From the NCBI RefSeq assembly GCF_000320365.1, contig NZ_ANIN01000001.1, positions 62,001 through 126,000 on the forward strand: a stretch of 64,000 nt of DNA, in the 5' to 3' direction. Position numbers and translations under genes: made by a program. The stretch is from Moraxella macacae 0408225. Lineage in GTDB: Bacteria; Pseudomonadota; Gammaproteobacteria; Pseudomonadales; Moraxellaceae. The notes beneath the pieces are model-generated. The model made no database searches. It was not told the DNA's origin and saw only the letters and a list, made by a program, of their open reading frames with translations. Shown here in pieces: positions 27,201-37,105 of this stretch. Numbering within the stretch: the first letter of the stretch is position 1; each line of letters opens with the position of its first letter.

Positions 27201-27671
27201 TTACCAACCTGTGCGAAACAACACACCCGTTGCCAAAAATACCACCGAAAGCCCCGTAACCGCTAAAATATGCCCCACAAAAAAATATCTGGCTTTGGCT
27301 GAATTCGGATCGCGTCTGATACGCGGAATGGCGATCAATTGTGCTGAAATTGCTGTTAATACCGTCAAAAGTAGCCAACACAATTTCAACGTTAGCAAGA
27401 TTGACAACTGACGCAGTGGGTTTTGTGCACCATGTTGCAACAACAACCCCCAGTTTGGCAACAAATTATCCGCCATTTTAACGCCAGTTAGCACTTGGAT
27501 AATTAACGCACTCATGCCTAATTTTTCAAAACTTGCTTCAAAATCCAACAACATTTGGCTATTTTGCCGATAAATTGCCATCGGTACAATACGCAATGCC
27601 AAATACAAATGCCCACCGACCCAAATGCTCGCACCGGTTAAATGTAAAAACAACAGCCAAAAATTATTCAT
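27201..27671 (-). CDS. CopD-domain integral membrane protein
   Basis: The 156-residue protein has about four hydrophobic segments: FWLLFLHLTGASIWVGGHLYLAL, SALIIQVLTGVKMADNLLP, LCWLLLTVLTAISAQLIAIP and YFFVGHILAVTGLSVVFLATG. A His in the first (LHLTG) and a GGH motif recall the CopD/haem-binding membrane family. Some CopD-family proteins act in copper resistance, but many short members have no proven role. The ATG at 27671 is chosen over upstream frames since GGTG lies close before it and the protein then begins at the first membrane segment. It is divergent from fis. Confidence 0.7.
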   Translation of the reverse strand: MNNFWLLFLHLTGASIWVGGHLYLALRIVPMAIYRQNSQMLLDFEASFEKLGMSALIIQVLTGVKMADNLLPNWGLLLQHGAQNPLRQLSILLTLKLCWLLLTVLTAISAQLIAIPRIRRDPNSAKARYFFVGHILAVTGLSVVFLATGVLFRTGW

Positions 27672-27847
27672 CACGCACCTTTTATTGCCAATACATTTCT
27701 TATGCTTATTATATACCAATATACATACCAATTTATACAAAACAGTTGCAAAAAACAGTAAAAAACGCATTGTCATCAGCAAAAAACCACATTAAAATAA
27801 AGGCTTTCTTACCATTAACCAATATTGAGAATAATTTTGAGTTTTCT

Positions 27848-28111
27848 ATGTCAACCAAAACCATAAACCCACGCCAACAAGCCGTTACGTTAGGTAGGCA
27901 TATTGAATTGGTGGTGAATCAATATTTTAAAAACTTAGGGAATGAAGCACCCAGTAATTTGTACGACATCATGCTCCAACAATTAGAAAAACCCTTGTTA
28001 AAAGTGGTGCTTGAGCAAACGCGTGGCAATCAAAGCAAGGCCTCTGAAATCCTTGGACTAAATCGTGGCACGTTACGCAAAAAACTCAAAAATTATGAAC
28101 TTGACCATTAA
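27848..28111 (+). CDS. fis: DNA-binding protein Fis
   Basis: Fis is a nucleoid protein that bends DNA and activates rRNA and other growth-rate promoters. The 87-residue product ends in the typical helix-turn-helix (QTRGNQSKASEILGLNRGTLRKKLKNY), preceded by the dimerisation helices (LYDIMLQQLEKPLLKVVLE). It is a little shorter than the 98-residue E. coli Fis. The ATG at 27848 is preferred; the open frame upstream overlaps the divergent CopD-like gene. dusB, the usual partner, is absent; an EcsC-family gene follows instead. Confidence 0.92.
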   Translation: MSTKTINPRQQAVTLGRHIELVVNQYFKNLGNEAPSNLYDIMLQQLEKPLLKVVLEQTRGNQSKASEILGLNRGTLRKKLKNYELDH

Positions 28112-28167
28112 CTCAAATAACCCAAAATCCAATAAAAACAAAATACAAAACCAAAAAAGGCAAAATA

Positions 28168-29235
28168 ATGAAATCTAACAACCCATCTGACAATAACACA
28201 AGCAACACAAGCAATTTTCAACCAACCAACAAACTTGGCAACCTGATCCGCGTTAATTTGGAAAAATTAGGCAAAAATATTCATAAAATCAATAAAAACA
28301 ATCCGTTACAACAAAACCACTTGGTTGATTTGGATCTTGATAAGTTTTATTACCACCACCAAACAAGCAATGATCCAAACCATTACAAACGCACAAAAAA
28401 TGTCTTTGATCAACAAATTCCAAAACTGTCAAAACGCCTGTTTCGCCTATCAAAAATTGGCAAATACAGCCTGCTATTAGACAAAATCGCTCCAAAAAAC
28501 AGTCTTGAAAAACTGTTGCATTTAAGCCTAAACCGCCTGGCAACTACTGCACAAGCTTGGGCAAATTTTGATTTAAATCACGATGATCGTTTTCATGACA
28601 AACTTGATGCCAGTGAACGCCACGCATTGGCTTACGCAATTGCCAACCAAAACCGCACCCTTGCCACAATCGGCGGTATCAGTAACGCCACAGGTTTAAT
28701 CGGAATTTTTATAGATACATTGTGGCTATTATTGGTAAGTTTACGCAGTATTTTTCAGATTGCCAAAATCTACAACAAACCACTGACAGGTAAAGTGGGT
28801 GTTTTGATTGCTTTTGAAATTTTAAGCCATATTGATTTACAAAAACTACAAGAAAAACAAACACTTTTGGCAGGTTTGGGTATTTTGGATATTATGGCAG
28901 ATAACAGTTTTGAACAATACCAACGTTTACAAAAACATCAATTTCAACACATCAAAAACAATCGCAACAACAACGATCATTTAAGCACAGAACATGATGA
29001 AGATCAGTTAAATCTTTACCAAAACTTAAAACAATTTGAAGAAATTGCCAAGCAACTTAACATTGATTTACAAAACTTTAATTTGGCGTTTTTACACAGA
29101 CTGTTGCCCTTAACCGCCGTTACAATTGGTTCGGCATACAACAGCATGATTATTGAAGAAATGCTGCAAGTTGCACTTAGGATTTTTGCCCCCACACCAA
29201 AAATCACCAATACCGCAGATGCAACAACCATTTAA
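28168..29235 (+). CDS. EcsC-family protein
   Basis: The 355-residue protein has an Asn/Lys-rich N-terminal third without recognisable motifs. The EcsC-like core (PF12787 style) follows: ASERHALAYAIANQNRTLATIGGISNATGLIGIFIDTLWLLLVSLRSIFQIAKIY, and a late amphipathic hydrophobic block (LLPLTAVTIGSAYNSMIIEEMLQVALRIF). EcsC proteins are membrane-associated; the name comes from the Bacillus ecs ABC-transporter operon, but no general function is settled. AAGG precedes the ATG. It follows fis by 56 bases on the same strand and may be co-transcribed. Confidence 0.8.
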   Translation: MKSNNPSDNNTSNTSNFQPTNKLGNLIRVNLEKLGKNIHKINKNNPLQQNHLVDLDLDKFYYHHQTSNDPNHYKRTKNVFDQQIPKLSKRLFRLSKIGKYSLLLDKIAPKNSLEKLLHLSLNRLATTAQAWANFDLNHDDRFHDKLDASERHALAYAIANQNRTLATIGGISNATGLIGIFIDTLWLLLVSLRSIFQIAKIYNKPLTGKVGVLIAFEILSHIDLQKLQEKQTLLAGLGILDIMADNSFEQYQRLQKHQFQHIKNNRNNNDHLSTEHDEDQLNLYQNLKQFEEIAKQLNIDLQNFNLAFLHRLLPLTAVTIGSAYNSMIIEEMLQVALRIFAPTPKITNTADATTI

Positions 29236-29238
29236 CCG

Positions 29239-29280
29239 CTTATGTTTAGTAACTTATGTTTAGTAACCTATAGTTTAGTA
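29239..29280. repeat. 14-bp tandem repeat after the EcsC-family gene
   Basis: CTTATGTTTAGTAA occurs at 29239-29252 and 29253-29266, followed by a third degraded copy. It starts four bases after the stop codon. Confidence 0.9.
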
Positions 29281-29530
29281 AAAAGCACTTGAAATTTTAA
29301 CCGCTATCATTTATAATACATCGTCCAAAAATAGCCAGTATCATGAATTTGCTTGTCATTAATTTATTTGTCATTAAAATGTGATATTGGCAAAAATTGG
29401 ATAATTATTTTTAATAAATTATTTTTAAATAAATAATGCATTTTTTAAGAAATAATACATAATGTTTTTAAATTTGTTAAGGGATTGTTCAATAGGATAA
29501 CCTCTTAACCACAACGGGAGAAGGTGCCTT

Positions 29531-29905
29531 ATGGCAACTACAAATCAATTAATTCGTAAAGGTCGCAATACCATTACCGAAAAATCAAAAGTGCCAGCGT
29601 TAAAAGCTTGCCCACAACGTCGTGGCGTATGCACTCGTGTGTATACAACCACACCAAAAAAACCAAATTCAGCCATGCGTAAAGTATGCCGTGTGCGTTT
29701 GACTTCAGGCTTTGAAGTGTCAAGCTACATCGGTGGTGAAGGTCATAACTTACAAGAACATAGCGTGGTATTAATCCGCGGTGGTCGTGTAAAAGACTTG
29801 CCAGGTGTACGTTATCACACGGTTCGTGGTGCATTAGACTGTGCTGGCGTAAAAGACCGCAAACAAGGTCGCTCAAAATACGGTGCAAAACGTCCTAAAG
29901 CTTAA
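29531..29905 (+). CDS. rpsL: 30S ribosomal protein S12
   Basis: S12 lies at the decoding centre and is the streptomycin target region. The 124-residue sequence has [17 protein letters not shown] and [17 protein letters not shown] intact, including the lysines (Lys43, Lys88 in E. coli numbering) whose substitution confers streptomycin resistance, so it appears wild type. A GGGAGAAGG ribosome site precedes the ATG. First gene of the str operon. Confidence 0.99.
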   Translation: MATTNQLIRKGRNTITEKSKVPALKACPQRRGVCTRVYTTTPKKPNSAMRKVCRVRLTSGFEVSSYIGGEGHNLQEHSVVLIRGGRVKDLPGVRYHTVRGALDCAGVKDRKQGRSKYGAKRPKA

Positions 29906-30056
29906 ACTTTAGCCGTTTTAATCTTTCATTAACATTGTTTGCATTGAAATTTGTGTTGTTTATAACTCGTCGTTTATCACTTAACGATAACACACAAACA
30001 ATGCAGTAAGGCTGGTGTTAGCTACCAGACTACCCTGAATACACAAGGAATTTATT

Positions 30057-30530
30057 ATGCCAAGACGTCGTGTCGTTGCTGCTCGTGAGATTTTACCAGA
30101 TCCAAAATTCGGCAGTAAAACCATTGCTAAATTCATTAACCACGTTATGGTTGATGGTAAAAAATCAGTTGCCGAAAAAATCGTTTACGGTGCGTTAGAT
30201 CGTGTTGTTGAAAAAAATAAAATCACCGATCCTGTTGAGTTTTTTGAAGAAACATTAGAAAAAGTTCGCCCAATGGTTGAAGTTAAAGCTCGCCGTGTGG
30301 GTGGTGCTACTTATCAAGTGCCTATGGAAGTACGCCCGTCCCGTCGTACTGCCTTAGCGATGCGTTGGTTGGTAGAAGCCGCCGCCAAACGTTCAGAAAA
30401 ATCAATGGCATTGCGTTTGGCAGGTGAACTTGCTGATGCTGCTGATGGTAAAGGCAATGCCTTGAAAAAACGTGATGAAGTTCATCGTATGGCAGACGCT
30501 AACAAAGCATTCTCTCACTACCGTTTTTAA
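30057..30530 (+). CDS. rpsG: 30S ribosomal protein S7
   Basis: S7 nucleates assembly of the 30S head and contacts the E-site tRNA. The 157-residue protein ([20 protein letters not shown] start, [21 protein letters not shown] core, [10 protein letters not shown] end) is complete and typical. The 151-base gap from rpsL is where S7 exerts translational feedback in E. coli; I did not verify an equivalent structure here. Confidence 0.99.
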   Translation: MPRRRVVAAREILPDPKFGSKTIAKFINHVMVDGKKSVAEKIVYGALDRVVEKNKITDPVEFFEETLEKVRPMVEVKARRVGGATYQVPMEVRPSRRTALAMRWLVEAAAKRSEKSMALRLAGELADAADGKGNALKKRDEVHRMADANKAFSHYRF

Positions 30531-30676
30531 TTGTTTAAAGTTAATCGTAGTGTATTTAGACAGGTTTGTTATGCTCTGCAAGTTAGCAACAGCATAGCAA
30601 ACCTTGTTTATCTTAAAACATCTTGTTTTAATTAAATTTGTTTTAATCAAATTAATCATTGCCCCTAGGAAATACT

Positions 30677-32803
30677 ATGGCACGTAAAACCCCCTTAAAT
30701 CGTTACCGTAATATCGGCATCTCTGCCCACATTGACGCTGGTAAAACCACAACCACAGAACGCATTTTGTTCTATACAGGCAAAAGCCACAAAATTGGTG
30801 AAGTGCATGAAGGCGCTGCCACCATGGACTGGATGGAACAAGAGCAAGAACGTGGTATTACCATTACCTCTGCTGCTACCACTTGTTTTTGGTCAGGCAT
30901 GGCAAATCAATTTCCAGAACATCGCATCAACATCATTGACACTCCCGGCCACGTTGATTTCACCATTGAAGTAGAACGTTCCATGCGTGTGTTAGATGGT
31001 GCTTGTATGGTGTATTGTGCTGTTGGTGGCGTACAACCTCAATCAGAAACCGTATGGCGTCAAGCCAACAAATATAAAGTACCGCGCTTGGCATTTGTTA
31101 ATAAAATGGATCGCGTTGGTGCAAATTTCTTTCGCGTGGTTGACCAAGTAAAACAACGTTTGGGTGGCAACCCTGTACCTGTCGTTGTGCCAATTGGTGC
31201 TGAAGATACCTTTGAGGGTGTTGTTGACCTGCTTGAAATGAAAGCAATTATTTGGGACGTTGAATCGCAAGGCATGAAGTTTGAATACGGCGACATTCCT
31301 GCTGACTTGGTTGATACAGCCAATGAATGGCGCAGCAACATGGTGGAAGCCGCTGCTGAATCTTCAGAAGAATTGATGGATAAATACCTTGATGAAGGGG
31401 ATTTGTCAAAAGAAGACATCGTCGCTGGTTTGCGTGCTCGCACCTTGGCTGGCGAAATTCAACCCATGCTGTGTGGTACTGCCTTTAAAAACAAAGGGGT
31501 ACAGCGTATGTTGGATGCGGTGATTGAATTTTTGCCTGCGCCAAATGACGTTGAGGCAATTAAAGGTGTATTAGATGACAAAGATGAAACCATCGCCAGT
31601 CGCGAGTCGTCTGATGATGCACCATTTTCAGGCTTGGCATTCAAAATCATGAATGACAAATACGTCGGTAACTTAACGTTTGTGCGTGTTTATTCAGGGG
31701 TTGCCAAACAAGGCGACAGCGTTTACAACCCAGTAAAAATGAAGCGTGAACGCATTGGGCGTATCGTTGAGATGCATGCCAACTCACAAAACGAAGTTAG
31801 CGAAGTGCGAGCGGGTGATATTGTTGCTTTTGTTGGCTTAAAAGATGTAACCACAGGTGATACTTTGTGCGATGAGGATAATGTCATTACTTTGGAGCGT
31901 ATGGAATTTCCAGATCCGGTAATTTCATTGGCAGTTGAACCAAAAACCAAAGCTGACCAAGAAAAAATGTCCATTGCCTTAAACCGCTTGGCAAAAGAAG
32001 ATCCGTCATTCCGTGTACACACAGATGAAGAATCAGGACAAACCATTATCTCTGGCATGGGTGAGTTGCACTTAGAGATTTTGGTTGATCGTATGAAACG
32101 TGAGTTTAACGTGGAAGCCAATGTTGGTGCACCACAGGTGGCATATCGCGAAACCATTCGCAATACCGTTGAACAAGAAGGTAAATTTGTACGTCAAACA
32201 GGTGGTCGTGGTAAATTCGGTCATGTTTGGCTACGTCTTGAGCCGCTTGATACCGCTGATGGCAAAGAGTATGAATTTGCCGAAGAAGTGGTTGGTGGTG
32301 TTGTACCAAAAGAATACTTTGGTGCGGTGGATAAAGGCATTCAAGAACGCATGAAAAACGGTGTGCTTGCAGGTTATCCAGTCGTTGGCGTAAAAGCAAC
32401 ACTGTACGATGGTTCTTACCACGATGTTGACTCTGATGAATTGTCGTTTAAAATGGCAGGCTCAATCGCATTTCGCAAAGGCTTTATGGCTGCAAACCCC
32501 GTGTTGCTTGAACCTGTGATGAAAGTTGAGGTAGAAACACCAGAAGACTACATGGGTGATATCATGGGTGACTTAAACCGCCGTCGTGGCATGGTGCAAG
32601 GCATGGACGATATGTTTGGCGGTGTTAAACAAATTCGTGCCGAAGTGCCTTTGGCAGAAATGTTTGGTTATGCAACCACTTTGCGTTCAATGTCGCAAGG
32701 TCGTGCAACCTACTCAATGGAGTTTGCAAAATACGCAGAAACACCACGTAACGTTGCGGACGAAATCATCAAGAAATTCACAAGTAAAGATGATGATGAA
32801 TAA
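30677..32803 (+). CDS. fusA: Elongation factor G
   Basis: EF-G is the GTPase that drives ribosomal translocation. The 708-residue protein shows G1 (AHIDAGKTT), effector [13 protein letters not shown]3 DTPGHVDF, G4 NKMD, then domains II-V ending near [16 protein letters not shown]. The ATG at 30677 has AGGA six bases upstream and begins at [15 protein letters not shown]; an in-frame start 18 bases earlier has no ribosome site. Third gene of the str operon. Confidence 0.99.
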   Translation: MARKTPLNRYRNIGISAHIDAGKTTTTERILFYTGKSHKIGEVHEGAATMDWMEQEQERGITITSAATTCFWSGMANQFPEHRINIIDTPGHVDFTIEVERSMRVLDGACMVYCAVGGVQPQSETVWRQANKYKVPRLAFVNKMDRVGANFFRVVDQVKQRLGGNPVPVVVPIGAEDTFEGVVDLLEMKAIIWDVESQGMKFEYGDIPADLVDTANEWRSNMVEAAAESSEELMDKYLDEGDLSKEDIVAGLRARTLAGEIQPMLCGTAFKNKGVQRMLDAVIEFLPAPNDVEAIKGVLDDKDETIASRESSDDAPFSGLAFKIMNDKYVGNLTFVRVYSGVAKQGDSVYNPVKMKRERIGRIVEMHANSQNEVSEVRAGDIVAFVGLKDVTTGDTLCDEDNVITLERMEFPDPVISLAVEPKTKADQEKMSIALNRLAKEDPSFRVHTDEESGQTIISGMGELHLEILVDRMKREFNVEANVGAPQVAYRETIRNTVEQEGKFVRQTGGRGKFGHVWLRLEPLDTADGKEYEFAEEVVGGVVPKEYFGAVDKGIQERMKNGVLAGYPVVGVKATLYDGSYHDVDSDELSFKMAGSIAFRKGFMAANPVLLEPVMKVEVETPEDYMGDIMGDLNRRRGMVQGMDDMFGGVKQIRAEVPLAEMFGYATTLRSMSQGRATYSMEFAKYAETPRNVADEIIKKFTSKDDDE

Positions 32804-32805
32804 TT

Positions 32806-32863
32806 AAATGAATTTTCAATCAAATTCATTTAAAATGCCAATGCTTATATTAGTGTTGGCATT
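32806..32863 (+). promoter_or_regulatory. Two tandem hairpins in the fusA-tuf spacer
   Basis: AAATGAATTT (32806-32815) pairs with AAATTCATTT (32822-32831). AATGCCAA (32834-32841) pairs with TTGGCATT (32856-32863). Neither has a strong T-run, so RNA processing/stability or partial attenuation is more likely than full termination. Confidence 0.45.
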
Positions 32864-32927
32864 CTCAAAATGTTAAAACAAGGGTATTTTTATCCAGTCA
32901 CTTATTATCATTCACTTATTGACAATT

Positions 32928-32959
32928 TAGTGATTTGATAAAATAGTGATTTGATAAAA
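32928..32959. repeat. 16-bp exact tandem duplication upstream of tuf
   Basis: TAGTGATTTGATAAAA occurs at 32928-32943 and 32944-32959, 35 bases before the tuf start codon. A TTGACA at 32919-32924 precedes it; TAAAAT occurs in each copy. Confidence 0.95.
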
Positions 32960-32993
32960 TATTAATTATCACCAAATAAAAGAGGATTAAATT

Positions 32994-34184
32994 ATGGCAA
33001 AAGCCAAGTTTGAACGTACCAAACCACACGTCAACGTAGGTACTATTGGACACGTTGACCACGGTAAAACCACATTAACCGCAGCGATTGCAACCGTAGC
33101 AGCAAAACACAACGGTGGTGAAGCAAAAGACTACGCCTCAATCGACTCAGCACCAGAAGAACGTGCTCGTGGTATCACCATTAACACAGCACACATTGAA
33201 TACGACACACAAGCACGTCATTACGCCCACGTTGACTGCCCAGGTCATGCTGACTATGTCAAAAACATGATTACTGGTGCCGCTCAAATGGACGGTGCAA
33301 TTTTGGTTGTATCAGCAACAGACGGTCCAATGCCACAAACTCGTGAACACATTCTATTGTCTCGCCAAGTAGGCGTACCATACATCATGGTATTTTTAAA
33401 CAAATGCGACATGGTAGATGACGAAGAGTTGCTAGAGCTTGTTGAGATGGAAGTACGTGAATTGTTGTCATCTTATGACTTCCCTGGTGATGACACACCA
33501 ATCATCAAAGGATCAGCCCTAGAAGCCCTAAACGGCAAAGATGGCAAATACGGTGAACCTGCTATCCTAGAACTACTAGACACATTGGACAGCTACATTC
33601 CAGAACCAGAACGTGCCATTGATAAAGCATTCTTAATGCCAATTGAAGATGTATTCTCAATTTCAGGACGTGGTACTGTGGTAACAGGTCGTGTTGAATC
33701 AGGTGTTATCAAAGTTGGTGAAGAGATTGAAATTGTTGGTATTAAACCAACCATCAAAACCACCTGTACTGGGGTAGAAATGTTCCGCAAAATGCTTGAC
33801 GAAGGTCGTGCTGGTGAAAACTGTGGCGTACTATTACGTGGTACAAAACGTGAAGAAGTACAACGTGGACAAGTATTGGCAAAACCAGGTTCAATCAAAC
33901 CACATACCAAATTTGATGCTGAAGTTTATGTACTAAGCAAAGAAGAAGGCGGACGTCATACCCCATTCTTAAATGGTTACCGCCCACAATTCTACTTCCG
34001 TACCACAGACGTAACAGGGGCAATCACCCTACCAGAAGGCACTGAAATGGTTATGCCTGGTGATAACGTTGAAATGGCTGTAGAACTTATCCACCCAATT
34101 GCAATGGATCAAGGTTTACGCTTCGCTATCCGCGAGGGTGGTCGTACTGTTGGTGCAGGTGTTGTTGCTAAAGTAACTGAATAA
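32994..34184 (+). CDS. tuf: Elongation factor Tu
   Basis: EF-Tu delivers aminoacyl-tRNA to the ribosome. The 396-residue protein is complete: GHVDHGKTT (G1), [26 protein letters not shown] (G3), NKCD (G4), and domains II and III ending [14 protein letters not shown]. It follows fusA with a 190-base spacer that holds hairpins and a tandem duplication, and AGAGGA precedes the ATG. Confidence 0.99.
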   Translation: MAKAKFERTKPHVNVGTIGHVDHGKTTLTAAIATVAAKHNGGEAKDYASIDSAPEERARGITINTAHIEYDTQARHYAHVDCPGHADYVKNMITGAAQMDGAILVVSATDGPMPQTREHILLSRQVGVPYIMVFLNKCDMVDDEELLELVEMEVRELLSSYDFPGDDTPIIKGSALEALNGKDGKYGEPAILELLDTLDSYIPEPERAIDKAFLMPIEDVFSISGRGTVVTGRVESGVIKVGEEIEIVGIKPTIKTTCTGVEMFRKMLDEGRAGENCGVLLRGTKREEVQRGQVLAKPGSIKPHTKFDAEVYVLSKEEGGRHTPFLNGYRPQFYFRTTDVTGAITLPEGTEMVMPGDNVEMAVELIHPIAMDQGLRFAIREGGRTVGAGVVAKVTE

Positions 34185-34240
34185 CAAGTAACCGAATAAC
34201 ATAGCATCAGCAAAAGCAAAACAAAAAAGTACAAAAACAC

Positions 34241-34268
34241 AAAAAGAGTCGCTAAGGTGGCTCTTTTT
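34241..34268 (+). terminator. Rho-independent terminator of the str operon
   Basis: AAAAAGAG (34241-34248) pairs with CTCTTTTT (34261-34268), extended by a G-T and a C-G pair, ending in a T-run 57 bases after the tuf stop. Confidence 0.85.
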
Positions 34269-34358
34269 TGTGGGTTAATTTTTTTGTAAATTATTAAACC
34301 AAACTAAATTATAAATATAGATTTAATTTATAAAGGTATCGGCTTTCTACATTTGCGG

Positions 34359-35081
34359 TTAATTTGGAATTAAATCCATTAACAACCGGTCATAAATTTT
34401 ACCACGCCAAATAAAATGCACTTTGGCCTGTGCAAAAGGTTTATCATCAAACCATAAAAACACACCCTCCATCATTTTTGGCCAGTCATTCCAACCAATC
34501 TGCCTTACCCCCATCACCACACCTAAAAAAGCCGATAACAAGGTATCATGACTCACCGCCAACAACAAATGTCCATAAGCTGGCTGATGATGATAAAACA
34601 AATCCAGTAAATCCAAACCGCCTTGCTTTGGAGATTTTGTGCCAATTAATTCACTTGCCAAAAAACGATTGATAAAATTTAACGCCCCAATCTCTTTAAA
34701 AATTTCGCCAACCGCTTCAGGATCGACCACCAAACTTCCTGGTTCAACTAACAACGACTGATGCGACACATTGCGACTTACCCCTGCTCCTTCTTGCATT
34801 AAAACCGCCGTATCAATACAACGCTGGATTGGACTGCTGATACTATCAACGTCCATAGAATAGCTTAAATTTTCAGCAAGCCAACGTCCCCACGCTGATG
34901 CCAACACGCGGCCACTTGGTGTGAGTGGCAAGGCGTAACTGGCAAAGCCATTTTTATCCGAACGCTCTCGCAATGAATGTCGCGTAAATAAAATTAAGCG
35001 AGCATTTTTTGGTAGTAATTTCACCGATTCAATCATGCTTGGTGGCAAATGAGCAGGTGCAGGAGCAACTTTTATACGCAT
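34359..35081 (-). CDS. Histidine phosphatase-superfamily protein
   Basis: This 240-residue protein has the catalytic signature of the phosphoglycerate mutase-like superfamily in the form TRHSLRER (His35; Arg34). It also has the second Arg in SSPIQRC (Arg87) and the late catalytic His178 in AVSHDT. RHS in place of the common RHG and the wide spacing put it closer to acid-phosphatase-type than mutase-type members. No signal peptide is evident, so a cytoplasmic phosphatase is likely; substrate unknown. It lies downstream of pyrF on the same strand with about 80 bases between. Confidence 0.75.
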   Translation of the reverse strand: MRIKVAPAPAHLPPSMIESVKLLPKNARLILFTRHSLRERSDKNGFASYALPLTPSGRVLASAWGRWLAENLSYSMDVDSISSPIQRCIDTAVLMQEGAGVSRNVSHQSLLVEPGSLVVDPEAVGEIFKEIGALNFINRFLASELIGTKSPKQGGLDLLDLFYHHQPAYGHLLLAVSHDTLLSAFLGVVMGVRQIGWNDWPKMMEGVFLWFDDKPFAQAKVHFIWRGKIYDRLLMDLIPN

Positions 35082-35163
35082 GGTTTGTCAATTTTCTAGG
35101 TTTTTGTCTAAGTTTTTGGTTTCGTTTTTGGTTTTTTAAATTTGAGTTTTATCAAACAAATGA

Positions 35164-35865
35164 TTAATGGCTGCCAGAATGTATCGTTGCTAAAATTTGT
35201 TGCAATTTTGCAGTTGGATTGGCTGCCTTGGTAATAGAACGCCCAATCACCAAATAATCCGAACCATTGGCAATTGCTTGCACAGGGGTACAAATACGCG
35301 TTTGGTCATTATTATCATCATCGGCCAAACGAATGCCTGGCGTTACCAACAAAAAATCTTGGCCACAATGTTGTTTTAAAAATTGGGCCTCTTGAGCAGA
35401 ACATACCACACCATCAAGTCCTGAGGTTTTGGCTAAACTAGCCAAGCGTTTGACATGATTGTTCAGGCCATCTTGTATTCCAATATCTTGTAAATCTTGC
35501 TCCGACATGGAGGTTAACACCGTTACTGCAATCACCAAAGTTTTATAATTTTGCTCTATTAGGCGTTGTTTTAGCGTTTGCATGGCTGTTTTGCCACAAC
35601 TTGCATGGACATTAGTCATCCATACACCCATATCGGCGGCCGCCAATACCGCTTGGGCGGTGGTATTTGGAATATCGTGAAACTTTAAATCCAAAAAAAT
35701 CTCAAAATCACGAGCGTGCAACTGTTTGATAATGCCAGCACCATATTTAGTAAACAACTCTTTGCCAACTTTGATGCGACACAAGGCCGGATCAAGGCTA
35801 TCTACCAATGCCAATGCCTCATACTCATTCATATTATCCAATGCGACCACAATCGGAGAATTCAT
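35164..35865 (-). CDS. pyrF: Orotidine 5'-phosphate decarboxylase
   Basis: PyrF converts OMP to UMP. The 233-residue TIM barrel has IVVALDNMN at strand 1, the catalytic Asp-Lys-x-x-Asp array in [12 protein letters not shown], the VTVLTSM stretch and the phosphate-binding VIGRSIT at the C-terminus. It follows lapA, the same order (lapA/yciS-pyrF region) seen in other gammaproteobacteria. Confidence 0.97.
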   Translation of the reverse strand: MNSPIVVALDNMNEYEALALVDSLDPALCRIKVGKELFTKYGAGIIKQLHARDFEIFLDLKFHDIPNTTAQAVLAAADMGVWMTNVHASCGKTAMQTLKQRLIEQNYKTLVIAVTVLTSMSEQDLQDIGIQDGLNNHVKRLASLAKTSGLDGVVCSAQEAQFLKQHCGQDFLLVTPGIRLADDDNNDQTRICTPVQAIANGSDYLVIGRSITKAANPTAKLQQILATIHSGSH

Positions 35866-35937
35866 TTTTATTCCTTATCTTATCGTGTTTATCAAGTTTT
35901 AATCATCAAAAATTTTTAATCATTAACATTTTAACCA

Positions 35938-36288
35938 TTAAAGTTGTGGTTGTTTTAAACTTTCAATTGGCAAACCTGTGTCTTGATGTTGGCTTAAATG
36001 CTGTTCAAGATTGTTTTGGGTTTGCAATAATTTTTCGCGCGTTTGGCTTAATTCTTTGTTAAGTCGTTGATTTTCCAGTCTAATTTGTACTACTTTAAAC
36101 AGCATGATGGACAACAACACCCCACCAACCACACCAAGCAAAATACAAATGATTAACAATAAACCCAAATTCATCTGTGGCACTTGACTAAAAATTAAGT
36201 TCACTTCTGCTTGATTGTTGTTTACGAGCACCAACATCAATGAATAGGCAAACACAATAAACAGCAAAATCGCAATCAAATAACGCAT
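35938..36288 (-). CDS. lapA: LapA-domain membrane protein
   Basis: LapA (YciS) is a small inner-membrane protein that, with LapB, controls LpxC turnover and LPS assembly in E. coli. The 116-residue protein has two membrane segments (YLIAILLFIVFAYSLMLVLV and LGLLLIICILLGVVGGVLLSIMLF) around an NNNQAEVNLIFSQVP loop typical of the domain. A cytoplasmic Gln-rich coiled coil follows. lapB is not next to it; pyrF lies directly downstream and ihfB upstream, consistent with the rpsA-ihfB-lapA-pyrF order in relatives. Confidence 0.85.
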   Translation of the reverse strand: MRYLIAILLFIVFAYSLMLVLVNNNQAEVNLIFSQVPQMNLGLLLIICILLGVVGGVLLSIMLFKVVQIRLENQRLNKELSQTREKLLQTQNNLEQHLSQHQDTGLPIESLKQPQL

Positions 36289-36372
36289 AAGCTTATCCTT
36301 TTTAAAAAACAGCTTTGAAAACGAAAAAAATTACTACTATTAATTACCACTATTATACGGTTTTTCCAAACA

Positions 36373-36398
36373 AAAGGGCGATTTTTTTATCGCCCTTT
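36373..36398 (-). terminator. Rho-independent terminator of ihfB
   Basis: AAAGGGCGAT (36373-36382) pairs perfectly with ATCGCCCTTT (36389-36398) around a T-rich 6-base loop, 68 bases beyond the ihfB stop codon on the minus strand. It separates ihfB from lapA. Confidence 0.8.
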
Positions 36399-36465
36399 GA
36401 CATTCCTTAATTTTAAGGATACGGTATAACCTTAATACAATAAATTGGTTTTTGGTTGCAAAAAC

Positions 36466-36765
36466 TCAAACACTGCCTTTATTGACCGCTTCACGCAACG
36501 CTTTTCCTGGTTTAAAATGAGGAATTGCAGTAGATTCAACAGGAATTTTTTCACCCGTTTTTAGATTGCGTGCGGTTCTTGGTTTGCGATGGTGCAGACT
36601 AAAACTACCAAAACCACGCACCTCAACACGCCCATCATTAGCAAGCACATTTGCCATTAAATCAAGCAGTTGTTTTGTTGCCTCTTCAACCGTGGCTTCA
36701 GATAATTGACGACATTCAGCTGATAATTTATCAATCAAATCTGACTTGTTAATTACTTTTTCCAT
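36466..36765 (-). CDS. ihfB: Integration host factor beta subunit
   Basis: IHF-beta pairs with IHF-alpha to bend DNA sharply at specific sites. The 99-residue protein matches the family from MEKVINKSDLIDKL through the arm motif VEVRGFGSFSLHHRKPRTARNLKTGE to VESTAIPHFKPGKALREAVN, including the intercalating Pro (RKPRTARNLKTGE arm). It lies downstream of rpsA, the usual position, but with its own terminators on both sides. Confidence 0.97.
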   Translation of the reverse strand: MEKVINKSDLIDKLSAECRQLSEATVEEATKQLLDLMANVLANDGRVEVRGFGSFSLHHRKPRTARNLKTGEKIPVESTAIPHFKPGKALREAVNKGSV

Positions 36766-37105
36766 AAAACCTCTTTACTCACACACCGTGTTATACAAAT
36801 ATTGCATAAATACTGCAATACACGATGTTATCTTTATTTGATTTTACCAAATGCGATGATTGGCAGAATAATAAAATTATTTGTTGCGAATATATTGTAA
36901 CCAAACTTTACATTTTATTACGTTATTTGCACATTATAACAAAAGCCAAGCCAATTTACTCTATTTTTTTGATTAGATTACCAAAAAAACGATAAAAAAC
37001 AACACACAAGCCAAAAATTTATTCATTTTTAGCCATCTCATTCAATAAAAAACGACTAACAGCGTGATGCTTTTAGTCGTTTTTTATTTTTAGCAAAACA
37101 AATCG
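36766..37105. other. 340-bp spacer between ihfB and rpsA
   Basis: The rpsA terminator (37047-37085) occupies the right end. The remaining AT-rich sequence is presumed to carry the ihfB promoter; no further gene or known RNA element was recognised. Confidence 0.5.
37047..37085 (-). terminator. Rho-independent terminator of rpsA
   Basis: A 13-bp stem (AAAAAACGACTAA at 37047-37059 with TTAGTCGTTTTTT at 37073-37085) lies 20 bases beyond the rpsA stop on the minus strand and ends in a T-run there. Confidence 0.85.

Noticed and set aside
27533-27847. Upstream extension of the fis reading frame
   Set aside because: It runs antisense through the start of the CopD-like gene and lacks a ribosome site; Fis homology begins at the ATG at 27848.
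31060-31443. Long antisense frame within fusA (also others inside fusA, lon and smc)
   Set aside because: These are shadows created by strong codon bias in the sense gene; no ribosome sites or homology were recognised.
32919-32960. Consensus promoter TTGACA plus TAAAAT for tuf
   Set aside because: Spacings to the two TAAAAT copies are 14 and 30 bases, both poor; kept only as a comment in the finding.
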